Shown here: one piece after another, positions 26,218 to 34,173 of the stretch | Numbering within the stretch: the stretch's first letter is position 1 | Layout of the letters: every line of letters begins with the position of its first letter | Source: Hymenobacter sedentarius | GTDB taxonomy: Bacteria; Bacteroidota; Bacteroidia; Cytophagales; Hymenobacteraceae | Assembly: GCF_001507645.1 (NCBI RefSeq) | Contig: NZ_CP013909.1 | Span: 806,001-870,000, forward strand | DNA: 64,000 nucleotides | Direction of reading: 5' to 3' | Made by a program: the position numbers and the translations under genes | Notes under the pieces: generated by a model | What the model was told of the DNA's origin: nothing | Databases searched by the model: none | The model's input: the letters and a program-made list of their open reading frames with translations, nothing else

Positions 26218-27519
26218 CATGACGCCAGCCAATAAGGCAGCCGCTATGATGGCAACGCTCGGCACTTTTTCCCAGAGCAGCAGCAGGAAGGTGGTGCCCA
26301 CCAGCAGCGGGTTCAGGGGCAGGGTATTGATGGGGCCCAAGTGAAACGGCAAGGCCATCATTTTGTCGGGCAGGGGGTGATACAGCAGGAAGGTGGCCGC
26401 GCACACCAGCCCGGCACTCACGGCGTTGATGCCTTCCAGCGAAGCCTGCACCACGCGGTATTGTCGTAGCCGGTCCCAGAACCGAATCACGAAGAATATC
26501 AGAAACGTGCCCGGCAAAAAGATGCCCGCCGTGCCCACCAGCGCGCCTATCACCTGCATGCCGGCCCCGCCCGCGGGCCGCATGGCCAGCGCGCCGATGT
26601 AGGCGGCAATCGAAAAGTTTGGGCCCGGCATGGCCTGCACCAGCCCCAGCCCCGACAGGAATTCAGGGCCCGTGAGGTAGTGCTTAAACTCCACAAACTC
26701 CGCGTATAGCAGCGGCGCCAGCACCTGCCCGCCCCCAAATACCAGCGAGCCGTTGCGGTAAAAGTTCTCGAAGAGCCGCACCGGCAACAGCCGGGTATAA
26801 TGCCCCAGCATGGCCGCCCCCACCAGAATGCCCAGCCAAAGCAGGAAGTTGGCCCACTCCACCCGCAACGGCTTTTTCTCCTGAATGATGGCGTGTTTGC
26901 GGTAGCGCACCGTGGTAACGGCGCCGCCGGCCAGCAGCAGCAGCGGCAGCATCCACGGCAGCTGGAAAAAGTAGGCCAGCATGGCCGAGGCCACCATCAG
27001 GGCCACTGCCATTTTGGTATGAATGACTTTTTCGGCGATGCGGTAGGCCGAGAATGCCACAAAGCCCACCGCCACGGGCTGCACAAACTGCACCAGCGCC
27101 GCGACCCGGGCGGGGTCGAGGTGGCTGAGGGTGAGGCCGGCCAGCGTCATCAGGGTCACGGCGGGCGTCACCCAGACCAGCAGGGTGAGGTAGGCCAGGT
27201 TGGGCCCGCCGAGCCGGAAGCCGATGACGGTGATGGTTTGGGTGGAGGTGGGGCCCGGCAGCAGCGCGCACAAGGCCTGCAATTCCAGCAGTTCGGCCGC
27301 GCTCAGGTAGCGGCGCTTGTCGACCAGCAGCCGGAACATCATGGCCAGGTGCGCCTGCGGCCCCCCAAAAGCCGTGAAGGCCAGCGCGGCCACGTCCTTC
27401 AAAAAGATAAGGCCCCGCACCCGCCGGGTGCGCTTGCCCGAGCGCCGCGGGGGCGGCGTGAGCGAAACGGGGGCGGGGGGGTCCGAAGCGGAAGGCGGAA
27501 CAGAAGCCGGAAAGGTCAT
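26209..27519 (-). CDS. chrA: Chromate transporter ChrA
   Basis: A 436-residue long-chain CHR-family membrane protein with two homologous halves, predicted to export chromate (or transport sulfate) across the inner membrane. The half-signatures are visible as AFTAFGGPQAHLAMM near the N-terminus and GSLVFGGGQVLAPL in the second half, with PGP-containing loops (LLPGPTSTQT, AMPGPNFSIAA). The ATG at 27519 is preferred over a TTG three codons upstream. No ChrB regulator is nearby. Confidence 0.93.
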   Translation of the reverse strand: MTFPASVPPSASDPPAPVSLTPPPRRSGKRTRRVRGLIFLKDVAALAFTAFGGPQAHLAMMFRLLVDKRRYLSAAELLELQALCALLPGPTSTQTITVIGFRLGGPNLAYLTLLVWVTPAVTLMTLAGLTLSHLDPARVAALVQFVQPVAVGFVAFSAYRIAEKVIHTKMAVALMVASAMLAYFFQLPWMLPLLLLAGGAVTTVRYRKHAIIQEKKPLRVEWANFLLWLGILVGAAMLGHYTRLLPVRLFENFYRNGSLVFGGGQVLAPLLYAEFVEFKHYLTGPEFLSGLGLVQAMPGPNFSIAAYIGALAMRPAGGAGMQVIGALVGTAGIFLPGTFLIFFVIRFWDRLRQYRVVQASLEGINAVSAGLVCAATFLLYHPLPDKMMALPFHLGPINTLPLNPLLVGTTFLLLLWEKVPSVAIIAAALLAGVMLS

Positions 27520-27534
27520 ACCAGGCAAAAAAAC

Positions 27535-27629
27535 GTCATGCTGAGCGCAGCCGAAGCATCTCTCCCGCTTCGTTGCAAGTGCATTGATTGGGTACGCGGG
27601 AGAGATGCTTCGGCTGCGCTCAGCATGAC
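27535..27629. repeat. Long perfect hairpin, GTCATGC-family copy C
   Basis: Two perfect 34-bp arms, 27535-27568 and 27596-27629 (GTCATGCTGAGCGCAGCCGA... and complement), with a 27-bp loop. It lies between chrA and the oxygenase gene. Confidence 0.88.
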
Positions 27630-27658
27630 TTGCTGGGGGCGGTTTCGCGCCGATTGTG

Positions 27659-28636
27659 CTATTTCTTCTTCAAGCCCAGCTCAATCAGGCGCTCGTTGAG
27701 GAACTCGCCGGCCGTGATGTCGGCCTCCTTCTTGGGGTTGTCGGGCGTGATGCAGTGCTCCAGGGCGGCGAGGCTCATTTCGGAGCGCGGGTGCATGAAG
27801 AACGGAATGCTGTAGCGCGAGGTGTTCATCTTCTCGCGGGCGGGGTTCACCACGCGGTGAATGGTCGACTTGAGCACGCCGTTGGTGAGGCGCTGGAGCA
27901 TGTCGCCCACGTTCACCACAATCTGGTCGGGCAGGGCCGTGATGGGAATCCACTTGTCGTCGCGGCGCTTCACTTGCAGGCCGTCGGCGCTGGCGCCCAT
28001 CAGCAGGGTGATGAGGTTGATGTCGCCGTGTTCGGCGGCGCGCACGGCGTCGGCGGGCACAGCGTCCGGGTTTTCAATGGGGAAGTAGTGAATGGGGCGC
28101 AGGATGCTGTTGCCGTGCTTCACCTTGTCGTCGAAGTAGTTTTCGGGCAGGTGCAGGTACAGCGCAATGGCGCGCAGCACGTCCTGGCCCGCCGCCTCCA
28201 GAGTACGGTAAGCGGTGAAGGTGCTCTCCTTAAAGCCGGGCACTTCCTGGGGCCAGATGTTCTCGGGGTATTCGCTTTTGATGGGGTCGGTTTCGTCTTC
28301 TACCTCCTGGCCCACGTGGTAGAATTCCTTCAGGTCGCCGGTGTTGCGCCCCTTGGCGTGCTCCTTGCCCTTGCTGATGTAGCCGCGCTGGCCGGCCAGC
28401 TCGGGGTTCTCGTAGCGCTGCTTGGCTTCGTCGGGCAGCTGGAAGAAGGCTTGCACGTCGGCGTACAGCTTTTTGGTTTGCTCGTCGTTGAGGCCGTGGT
28501 TCTTCAGGGCGACGAAGCCAATGTTTTGGTAGGCTTCGCCGAGCTGCTGCACGAAGTGAGCCTTGCGCTGCGGGTCCCCGGAGCGGAAATCGGCCAGGTC
28601 GAGCGAGGGAATTTGGTCAAGAAGTTGGTCTTGCAT
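27659..28636 (-). CDS. 2-oxoglutarate/Fe(II)-dependent oxygenase, isopenicillin-N-synthase-like
   Basis: A 325-residue cytosolic dioxygenase. The N-terminal part (IPSLDLADFRSG, NIGFVALKNHGL) is the DIOX_N domain. The Fe(II) site is formed by the HGD pair in AAEHGDINLITLL and the distal His in STIHRVVNP, and the co-substrate is bound by the Arg of SRYSIPFF. This set is intact. The substrate is unknown; small-molecule or amino-acid hydroxylation is typical of the family. Confidence 0.9.
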   Translation of the reverse strand: MQDQLLDQIPSLDLADFRSGDPQRKAHFVQQLGEAYQNIGFVALKNHGLNDEQTKKLYADVQAFFQLPDEAKQRYENPELAGQRGYISKGKEHAKGRNTGDLKEFYHVGQEVEDETDPIKSEYPENIWPQEVPGFKESTFTAYRTLEAAGQDVLRAIALYLHLPENYFDDKVKHGNSILRPIHYFPIENPDAVPADAVRAAEHGDINLITLLMGASADGLQVKRRDDKWIPITALPDQIVVNVGDMLQRLTNGVLKSTIHRVVNPAREKMNTSRYSIPFFMHPRSEMSLAALEHCITPDNPKKEADITAGEFLNERLIELGLKKK

Positions 28637-28787
28637 GGAAAAATAAGGTTTACTTTGAGGCCAATAAGCCCCACGGTGGGCAACGATGCAAGTTAAGCAA
28701 AACCCTGCACAGGGCCCGACCCGTAAGCTGTTCAGCTTAGGGAAGTACGCCTAAACTACTAACACACTTTTTTCGAGCTTCTTTTAA

Positions 28788-29627
28788 ATGAAACGTCCCT
28801 TCTGGCTGCTGTGCAGCACGACCATCACCCTGGCGCTGCTGGCTAGCTGCGAAACGAGCAAGCCTACTACCGATGTAAGCGCGACCGCCGGCAGCACGAC
28901 CGCCAGCCCCGCCAGCACCGGCGAAAGCATGGAATCAAACGGTATTCGCCTGACGCCCTTCAACGATTCGCCCAAGTTCCCGGAGGCCCAGATGCAGTTG
29001 CGCGCCCCCCTTGCCGGTTCCTCCGTGCCCAGTGGCGAGGTTGCCTTCGATTATCTGATTACGAATTTTCAGCTCACCAAGATGAGCGGCGGCCCCCACA
29101 TGGCCCAAATGGCCAACTCGATGAAAGGCCAGCACATCCACAACATCGTGGACAACGAGCCCTACACGGCCCACTACGAGACCAAGTTCAAGAAGGCCAT
29201 TCCCGACGGCCAGCACGCCATCCTCTCGTTTCTGTCGCGCTCGTACCACGAGAGCCTGAAGCACCGCGGCGCCTACGACCTGCGCATCATCAACGTCGGC
29301 AATGGCACGCCGCCCGCCACGCCCGTTATCGACGTGAAGGCGCCGAACCTGTTTTACAGCCGCCCCAAAGACACCTACGCCGGTGCCGATGCCAAGCGCA
29401 TCATGCTGGACTTTTACCTCGTGAACACCACCCTCGAGCCGGGCGGAAACCGCGTGCGCGCCACCATCAACGGCAGCGAGTTCATGCTGGACCACTGGGT
29501 GCCCTACCAGATGGAAGGCCTGCCCGCCGGCGAAAACACCGTGAAGCTGGAGCTGGTAGACAGCAGCGGCACCCTGATACCCGGCCCGTACAACTCGGTG
29601 ACGCGCAAGTTCACGGTCACCCCGTAA
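28788..29627 (+). CDS. Conserved Bacteroidota lipoprotein, unknown function
   Basis: A 279-residue protein with a lipobox (ITLALLASC) and a Ser/Thr/Ala-rich linker. Two beta-sandwich-like halves follow (LRAPLAGSSVPSGEVAFDYLI ... and ...PKDTYAGADAKRIMLDFYLVNTTL). Relatives in Bacteroidota are sometimes named phosphopeptide-binding protein, a name I cannot support from the sequence. It may bind a small ligand or polymer in the periplasm. Confidence 0.7.
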   Translation: MKRPFWLLCSTTITLALLASCETSKPTTDVSATAGSTTASPASTGESMESNGIRLTPFNDSPKFPEAQMQLRAPLAGSSVPSGEVAFDYLITNFQLTKMSGGPHMAQMANSMKGQHIHNIVDNEPYTAHYETKFKKAIPDGQHAILSFLSRSYHESLKHRGAYDLRIINVGNGTPPATPVIDVKAPNLFYSRPKDTYAGADAKRIMLDFYLVNTTLEPGGNRVRATINGSEFMLDHWVPYQMEGLPAGENTVKLELVDSSGTLIPGPYNSVTRKFTVTP

Positions 29628-29668
29628 CTCATCATAATACCTTGCTTAGCCCGTTGGGCTGAACTTAG

Positions 29669-29723
29669 AGAAGCATCTTTACCTCGGAAGTAGCCTAGTT
29701 ACTTGCGCGGCAGAGATGCTTCT
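29669..29723. repeat. Degenerate GTCATGC-family hairpin, copy D
   Basis: AGAAGCATCT (29669-29678) pairs with AGATGCTTCT (29714-29723), the inner words of the long hairpin family. The outer GTCATGC part is missing, so this is an eroded copy just before mcrB. Confidence 0.6.
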
Positions 29724-29800
29724 TTTGCGTTCCGCCTTATGGGCTTTTGGGAGCCATTTGGCTGCAGCCGTTTGTTGTTCTGGTTCTACCTTGCCTGCCA

Positions 29801-31123
29801 ATGCCCCCTGCCCCACCCCTTTCCGTTGCCGCCTCCGCCGACTTGCCCGGTGCTTCGGCGCCACTGCTCACCCGCGAGCAGGTGCTGCGGGCGTTGCGCC
29901 AGATAGCCCGCGAAGGCCGCCCACTGCCCTCCGGCACGGTGTACGAGCTGGTGTACCGGGGCCGGCGCTACCCGCCCCGCGCGGTGGCCGAGCTGGCGTA
30001 CCGACTGGCTACCGGCAACCCCACGGCCCACTGGCCCCGCCCGGCTGGCGCCGCCACCAACACCCTGCTCGAAGGCCTCGACTTTACCATCAGCACCAAG
30101 CGGCCCGTGCTCACGTCCGGCTCCACGCACGACGGCGACGAAACCGCCCGCCAGCAAGCCGAGGACCTGTACACCGGCATCTCCCGCGAATCATCGGAGC
30201 CCGCCAGCAGCCCAGCCAAAGTAGCCGAGCCGCCGGCCGCTTACGAGGCGCCACCGTATGACCGGCCCGATGCGCTGGCCGAGCTATTCATCTCCGAGGG
30301 CGCGCTGGATGCGGCCTTGGCCGGCCTGGCCCGCCGCCGCAACCTGCTGCTGCAAGGCCCGCCCGGCACCGGCAAAACGTTTCTGGCACGCCGGCTGGCG
30401 TGGTTGCTGTTGGGCGCCAAAGACGAAAGCCGCATTGAGTTGGTGCAGTTTCACCCCAGCTACGGCTACGAGGACTTTATGCTGGGCTTCCGGCCCGATG
30501 CGGACGGGCGCTTTCACTTGGTGCCCGGGGTGCTCCCGCTCCTATGCCAGCGCGCAGCCGCCGACCCCGACAAGCCGTATTTCCTTTTGATTGACGAGGT
30601 AAACCGTGGCAATGTGCCCCGCGTGTTTGGCGAATTGCTCCTGCTGCTGGAAGCCGACAAGCGCGGCCCCGCCCACGCCCTGCGCCTGCCCTACGCGCCG
30701 CCCGACGCGCCCCGCTTCTTCGTGCCCGAAAATCTGTACGTCATCGGCACCCTCAACCTAGCCGACCGCTCGCTGAGCCCGCTCGACTACGCGCTGCGCC
30801 GGCGCTTTGCCTTCGTGGAGCTGGGGCCGCAGTTTGGCGCGCCGCTGCAGGAGTTTCTCGCGGCCCGGCAAGTACCCGGCGCCATCATCGAGCAGCTGTG
30901 CACCCGCATGGCCGCCCTCAACCAAACCATTGCCGACGACCCCGAGCTGGGCCCTGATTTCGTCATTGGCCACAGCTATTTCTGCCAGCCCCCACCCCAG
31001 CCAGAACAAGCCGCCGAGTGGCTACGGCTGATTATTGAGCAGGAAATTGGGCCACTGCTGGCCGATTATTGGCGGGAGCAGCCGGCTACGGCGGCGGCCC
31101 AGCTGCGCAAGCTGCTGGTTTAG
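29801..31123 (+). CDS. mcrB: McrB-type AAA+ GTPase of a modification-dependent restriction system
   Basis: About 440 residues from the ATG at 29801; an in-frame ATG at 29747 adds a hydrophobic stretch not expected in McrB. The N-terminal region (REQVLRALRQIAREGR, ELVYRGRRYPPRAV) resembles the ScoMcrA-type head domain that reads modified DNA. The AAA+ core has Walker A GPPGTGKT at 186-193, QFHPSYGYEDFMLGF, the Walker B LIDEVNRGNVP, and GTLNLADRS where McrB proteins usually read MNTADRS. The GTPase drives the McrC nuclease. It is separated from mcrC by an antisense barrel gene and shares 4 nt with that gene's full-length 3' end. Confidence 0.87.
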   Translation: MPPAPPLSVAASADLPGASAPLLTREQVLRALRQIAREGRPLPSGTVYELVYRGRRYPPRAVAELAYRLATGNPTAHWPRPAGAATNTLLEGLDFTISTKRPVLTSGSTHDGDETARQQAEDLYTGISRESSEPASSPAKVAEPPAAYEAPPYDRPDALAELFISEGALDAALAGLARRRNLLLQGPPGTGKTFLARRLAWLLLGAKDESRIELVQFHPSYGYEDFMLGFRPDADGRFHLVPGVLPLLCQRAAADPDKPYFLLIDEVNRGNVPRVFGELLLLLEADKRGPAHALRLPYAPPDAPRFFVPENLYVIGTLNLADRSLSPLDYALRRRFAFVELGPQFGAPLQEFLAARQVPGAIIEQLCTRMAALNQTIADDPELGPDFVIGHSYFCQPPPQPEQAAEWLRLIIEQEIGPLLADYWREQPATAAAQLRKLLV

Positions 31124-31224
31124 AAGGATACGGTGGCTTGCAGCCGCATCGCCGCCGAGTGTTCCGTAGTCCGCTGGCTCGACGTCGCGGTAGTGCCCGT
31201 GCGGTTATCGACGATTGAGCTGGA
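31120..31224 (-). pseudogene. In-frame 3' continuation of the truncated barrel gene
   Basis: Directly after the TAA at 31225-31227 the same minus-strand frame stays open for 34 codons and ends at TAA 31120-31122. The last residues (AAMRLQATVSF) form an alternating strand ending in Phe, the typical C-terminal signal of outer-membrane beta-barrels. The stop lies in a 9-bp direct repeat TCCAGCTAA/TCCAGCTCA, so a TCA to TAA change explains it. Confidence 0.65.
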
Positions 31225-31770
31225 TTAGCTGGATTTTTGGCCCACAAAGCCTTCATAATACACCTCGGGCCCGAAGAAAAGCCGGGAGAAGATGCGAAAG
31301 CGCGCCCCCACACCGCCCATGCCTCCGATGGCGCGGGTCGTTGCAGTAAAGGTGTTATCCAGGCACCCGCAAAAGCCGCCCGTAAAGCGTCCAGCGGCAC
31401 CCGTATTGCGGTAGGCCACGTCCAGAAACGGATAGAGCCACGGCGTATTCGGCAACACGATGTATTGGGCACCGGCGCGCAGGGTAACCCTTCGGTAGCT
31501 GGTTTCTCCGGTTACGCAGTCGGCACAATTCCCGATTTCGGGCAGATTGGTGCGGTGGCTGTAAGCCAGGCCGGCGCGCACCCCCAGCCGCTGGGGCATG
31601 TAGCGCAAGACCACGCCTGAAAACGCCTGAAACCGGGGGTAGGTTGGCGAGGAAATGGCTGCGTAGCGCGCACCCTCCAGCCCAACTTCGGTCGGGTGCA
31701 GCCGCGGCGCTTGGGCATTGGCCCCGAGCACGGACCCCAGCAGCATTGCCCGCAGTAGTATTTTTTTCAT
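31225..31770 (-). CDS. Outer-membrane beta-barrel protein, truncated by an in-frame stop
   Basis: A 181-residue product as it stands. The start at ATG 31770 gives a signal peptide (MLLGSVLGANAQA). The mature part has amphipathic strands (GVVLRYMPQRLGVRAGLAYS, RRVTLRAGAQYIVL, ARFRIFSRLFFGPEVYYEG) like porin-type OmpW/OmpA barrels. It ends FVGQKSS without the C-terminal Phe strand, which lies in frame beyond the stop. An earlier in-frame start at 31917 is rejected because it precedes the signal. It lies antisense between mcrB and mcrC. Confidence 0.7.
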   Translation of the reverse strand: MKKILLRAMLLGSVLGANAQAPRLHPTEVGLEGARYAAISSPTYPRFQAFSGVVLRYMPQRLGVRAGLAYSHRTNLPEIGNCADCVTGETSYRRVTLRAGAQYIVLPNTPWLYPFLDVAYRNTGAAGRFTGGFCGCLDNTFTATTRAIGGMGGVGARFRIFSRLFFGPEVYYEGFVGQKSS

Positions 31771-31939
31771 TTTACAAGGATAAGCGAGTGAAAAGCATTG
31801 GTAAAAGACGCTAACGCGATGACCGGCGGCGCCCAGTCCGGGTTGCGTGGCGGCCCACCCAGCCGCAAACTTGGCCCAGAAACCAACGCCCCGAGCCCCT
31901 GCGCAGTAGATCAGCAAAAAACCGGACCTTTATTTCTGC

Positions 31940-32977
31940 GTGATACCACTCCCCACCCTTTACTATTTTCTGTGCTACGCCTGGAACCGACTGCCCGAGC
32001 CCGCCGTGCTGCAGGCCAGCGAAGCAGCTCAATTTCACCGGCCGCTTGGGTTGCTGGCCCAAGTGCTGTTGCACGGCACGCGGCGCTTGCTCCGAAATGG
32101 CCTTCCGCGCACTTTTCAGCCCCAGGAAGCCGAGCTAACCAGCTTGCGGGGCCGAATTGAGCTAGCCCCTAGCCTGGGCCGGGGTCTGCTGGAGCGGGGC
32201 CGCGCCATCTGCACCTTCGACGAACTAAGTCCCGACTCGCCCCTGCACCGCCTGCTGGCCCAGACGCTGGGCGCCTTAGCCAGTGCCGCCGACTTGCCCT
32301 TGACCCTGCGGCGCGAGGTGAGCCAAGTCCGTCAGCGGTTTCCGGCGTCGTTCACTGCAGCCCCGACGGTGCCGCCCACTACCGCCACCTTCCGGGAGCT
32401 GCGGCGGCAGCGGCTGGGTAGTCAGGCGGCCTTTCTGCTGCACGTATGCGAGCTAGTGTGGCAAACGGCCCTGCCCGAGCCCACCGCCCGCGGCCGAAAC
32501 CGCTTCAGCGACTTCCGGCGCGACGAAGCCCTGATGGCGCGCCTGTTTGAGCAGTTTACCCGCAATTTCTTCCGCCGCGAGCAGCGCCGCTACCGCGTGT
32601 ATGCCGAAACCATTGCCTGGCAGGCCGCGGGGCAGTCCGAAGACCTGGCCTTGTTGCCCACGATGCTAACGGATACTACCCTGGAGGCGCCCGACCGCAA
32701 AATAATCCTCGACACCAAGTACTACGCCGCGGCCCTGCGCTCGCGCTACGACCGACAGCGCCTCATTGCGCCACACCTCTACCAGCTCTATGCCTACCTC
32801 CAGAACCAGCGGCCCGCCCCCGGCCAGGCCTTGGAAGGGATTCTGCTGTACCCCGCGGCTACTCAGGCCGTTGACCTGCGCTACACCTTGGGCGGGCACC
32901 CGGTGCGCGTTGTCACCCTCAACCTGCACCAGCCTTGGGATGGTATTGCGGCCGATTTATTGAGCTTGATTGCCTGA
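31940..32977 (+). CDS. mcrC: McrC-type nuclease subunit
   Basis: A 345-residue protein with a GTG start. McrC subunits supply the nuclease that cuts modified DNA when assembled with McrB. The N-terminal part (PTLYYFLCYAWNRL) matches McrC-like starts. The C-terminal PD-(D/E)xK core is LLPTMLTDTTLE followed by IILDTKYY with D-T-K at about 257-259. It does not overlap mcrB; the barrel gene and a 169-bp leader lie between. No partner methyltransferase is present, as expected for a modification-dependent system. Confidence 0.85.
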   Translation: MIPLPTLYYFLCYAWNRLPEPAVLQASEAAQFHRPLGLLAQVLLHGTRRLLRNGLPRTFQPQEAELTSLRGRIELAPSLGRGLLERGRAICTFDELSPDSPLHRLLAQTLGALASAADLPLTLRREVSQVRQRFPASFTAAPTVPPTTATFRELRRQRLGSQAAFLLHVCELVWQTALPEPTARGRNRFSDFRRDEALMARLFEQFTRNFFRREQRRYRVYAETIAWQAAGQSEDLALLPTMLTDTTLEAPDRKIILDTKYYAAALRSRYDRQRLIAPHLYQLYAYLQNQRPAPGQALEGILLYPAATQAVDLRYTLGGHPVRVVTLNLHQPWDGIAADLLSLIA

Positions 32978-33005
32978 TTACAGCCTGACTGTAGCAGGGC
33001 ACAAA

Positions 33006-33045
33006 AAACAGCCCAGACTTTCCAAAAGGAAAATCCGGGCTGTTT
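33006..33045 (-). terminator. Terminator for the Thr/Ala-rich lipoprotein gene
   Basis: AAACAGCCC pairs with GGGCTGTTT (33006-33014 and 33037-33045) with a further TTTCC/GGAAA inner pairing. On the minus strand a T run follows. Confidence 0.75.
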
Positions 33046-33086
33046 CAAAAGCCGAAGCATGGAGCTGGCACAAGGCCAGCGGCCAA

Positions 33087-33350
33087 TTACTTCTTAACCT
33101 CTTCGGTCGTGGTGGTGGTGGTACCGGTGGTGGTGCCAGCAGCAGGAGCAGCAGCGTCCGTAGCAGGAGCGGTGGTTGCGTCAGCAGCAGGAGCAGTGGT
33201 AGCAGTGCTGTCGGTGGTGGTAGAGGTCGAGGTCTCGGTGGTAGCAGCAGGAGTCTCAACGGTGGTCGACTCGGTCGACTTCGACTCGCACGAAGACAGA
33301 CCAGCGGTCAGGGCCAGGCCCAGGGCAGCAACTTTGAACAGGTTGTTCAT
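33087..33350 (-). CDS. Small Thr/Ala-rich lipoprotein
   Basis: An 87-residue protein. MNNLFKVAALGLALTAGLSSC is a signal peptide with lipobox. The mature 65 residues are almost only Thr, Ala, Ser, Glu and Asp (TTTTTTEEVKK at the end), a low-complexity, probably disordered tail. Such small lipoproteins are common in Bacteroidota and may coat the outer membrane; no function is known. The opposite strand shows a long Ser/Arg frame that is only a shadow of this composition. Confidence 0.78.
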   Translation of the reverse strand: MNNLFKVAALGLALTAGLSSCESKSTESTTVETPAATTETSTSTTTDSTATTAPAADATTAPATDAAAPAAGTTTGTTTTTTEEVKK

Positions 33351-33486
33351 TTTGAAGGTAATTTTGAAAATGGGTTAACATAAAAGACGCCCTTTATCCC
33401 GGCTTACTGGAAAGGTAACCCGGCCTAGAAAAATATTTTTTCGGCGGGTTACTTGTGCCCCGTATTTGTATTAACTACCAAAGTGA

Positions 33487-34095
33487 ATGAGCAGGGGTAA
33501 TTCAACTTCCTCTTCGTTAACTCCTACCGACGACGCGCTGATTGCCGCCATTCGTGACGGCGATGAGCGGGCGCTGGCCCACCTCTACCGGTTGCACTGG
33601 CCCATGGTATCGCACTTCGTGCTGCAAAACAGCGGCTCCGAAGACGACGCCCAGGACGTGTACCAGGAAGGCGTGATGGTGTTTTATGAAAAAGTACGCG
33701 ATGGCTCGCTTGAGCTGAGCTGTCAGATTAAAACCTACCTCTACGCCGTGTGCCGCCGCCTGTGGCTCAAGCGCCTGACCAGCAAAAGCCGCTTTGGCGT
33801 GCGCTTGCTCGACGATGAGGAGCACGGTCCCTACCTGAACACAGGAGCCGAAGAAGACTTGCTTGCTGCCGAGGAACAGGACCGCCGCTTCACCACCATG
33901 AGCGAGGCCCTCAACCACCTCGGCGAGCCCTGCCGCTCGCTTCTGGAAGGCTTCTATCTGCTTGACAAATCGATGCAGGACTTAACTGCAGAGTTTGGCT
34001 ACACCAATGCCGACAATGCTAAGAATCAAAAGTATAAGTGCCTGGTGCGCTTGAAAAAGTTATTCTTTACCCATTATAAAGAAGAGCCTATCTGA
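33487..34095 (+). CDS. ECF-type sigma-70 family RNA polymerase sigma factor
   Basis: A 202-residue factor. Region 2 is at the N-terminus (ALAHLYRLHWPMVSHFVLQNSGSEDDAQDVYQEGVMVFYEKV) and region 4 at the C-terminus (LLEGFYLLDKSMQDLTAEFGYTNADNAKNQKYKCLVRLKKLF), separated by a short acidic linker. The 78-bp downstream protein has an anti-sigma-like cytoplasmic head and an external protease, so the pair probably forms a membrane-stress regulatory unit. Which stimulus it serves is unknown. Confidence 0.92.
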   Translation: MSRGNSTSSSLTPTDDALIAAIRDGDERALAHLYRLHWPMVSHFVLQNSGSEDDAQDVYQEGVMVFYEKVRDGSLELSCQIKTYLYAVCRRLWLKRLTSKSRFGVRLLDDEEHGPYLNTGAEEDLLAAEEQDRRFTTMSEALNHLGEPCRSLLEGFYLLDKSMQDLTAEFGYTNADNAKNQKYKCLVRLKKLFFTHYKEEPI

Positions 34096-34173
34096 TATCC
34101 ATTAGCTGCGAGCCCGTTGCCCGCAGAACCCCCGTTGCTTACCGCCGCCGGCCCCGCGCCGGCAGCTTTTCCC

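Noticed and set aside
32970-33383. Ser/Arg/Gly-rich plus-strand frame
   Set aside because: Antisense of the Thr/Ala lipoprotein at 33087-33350, whose signal peptide and lipobox make it the real gene.
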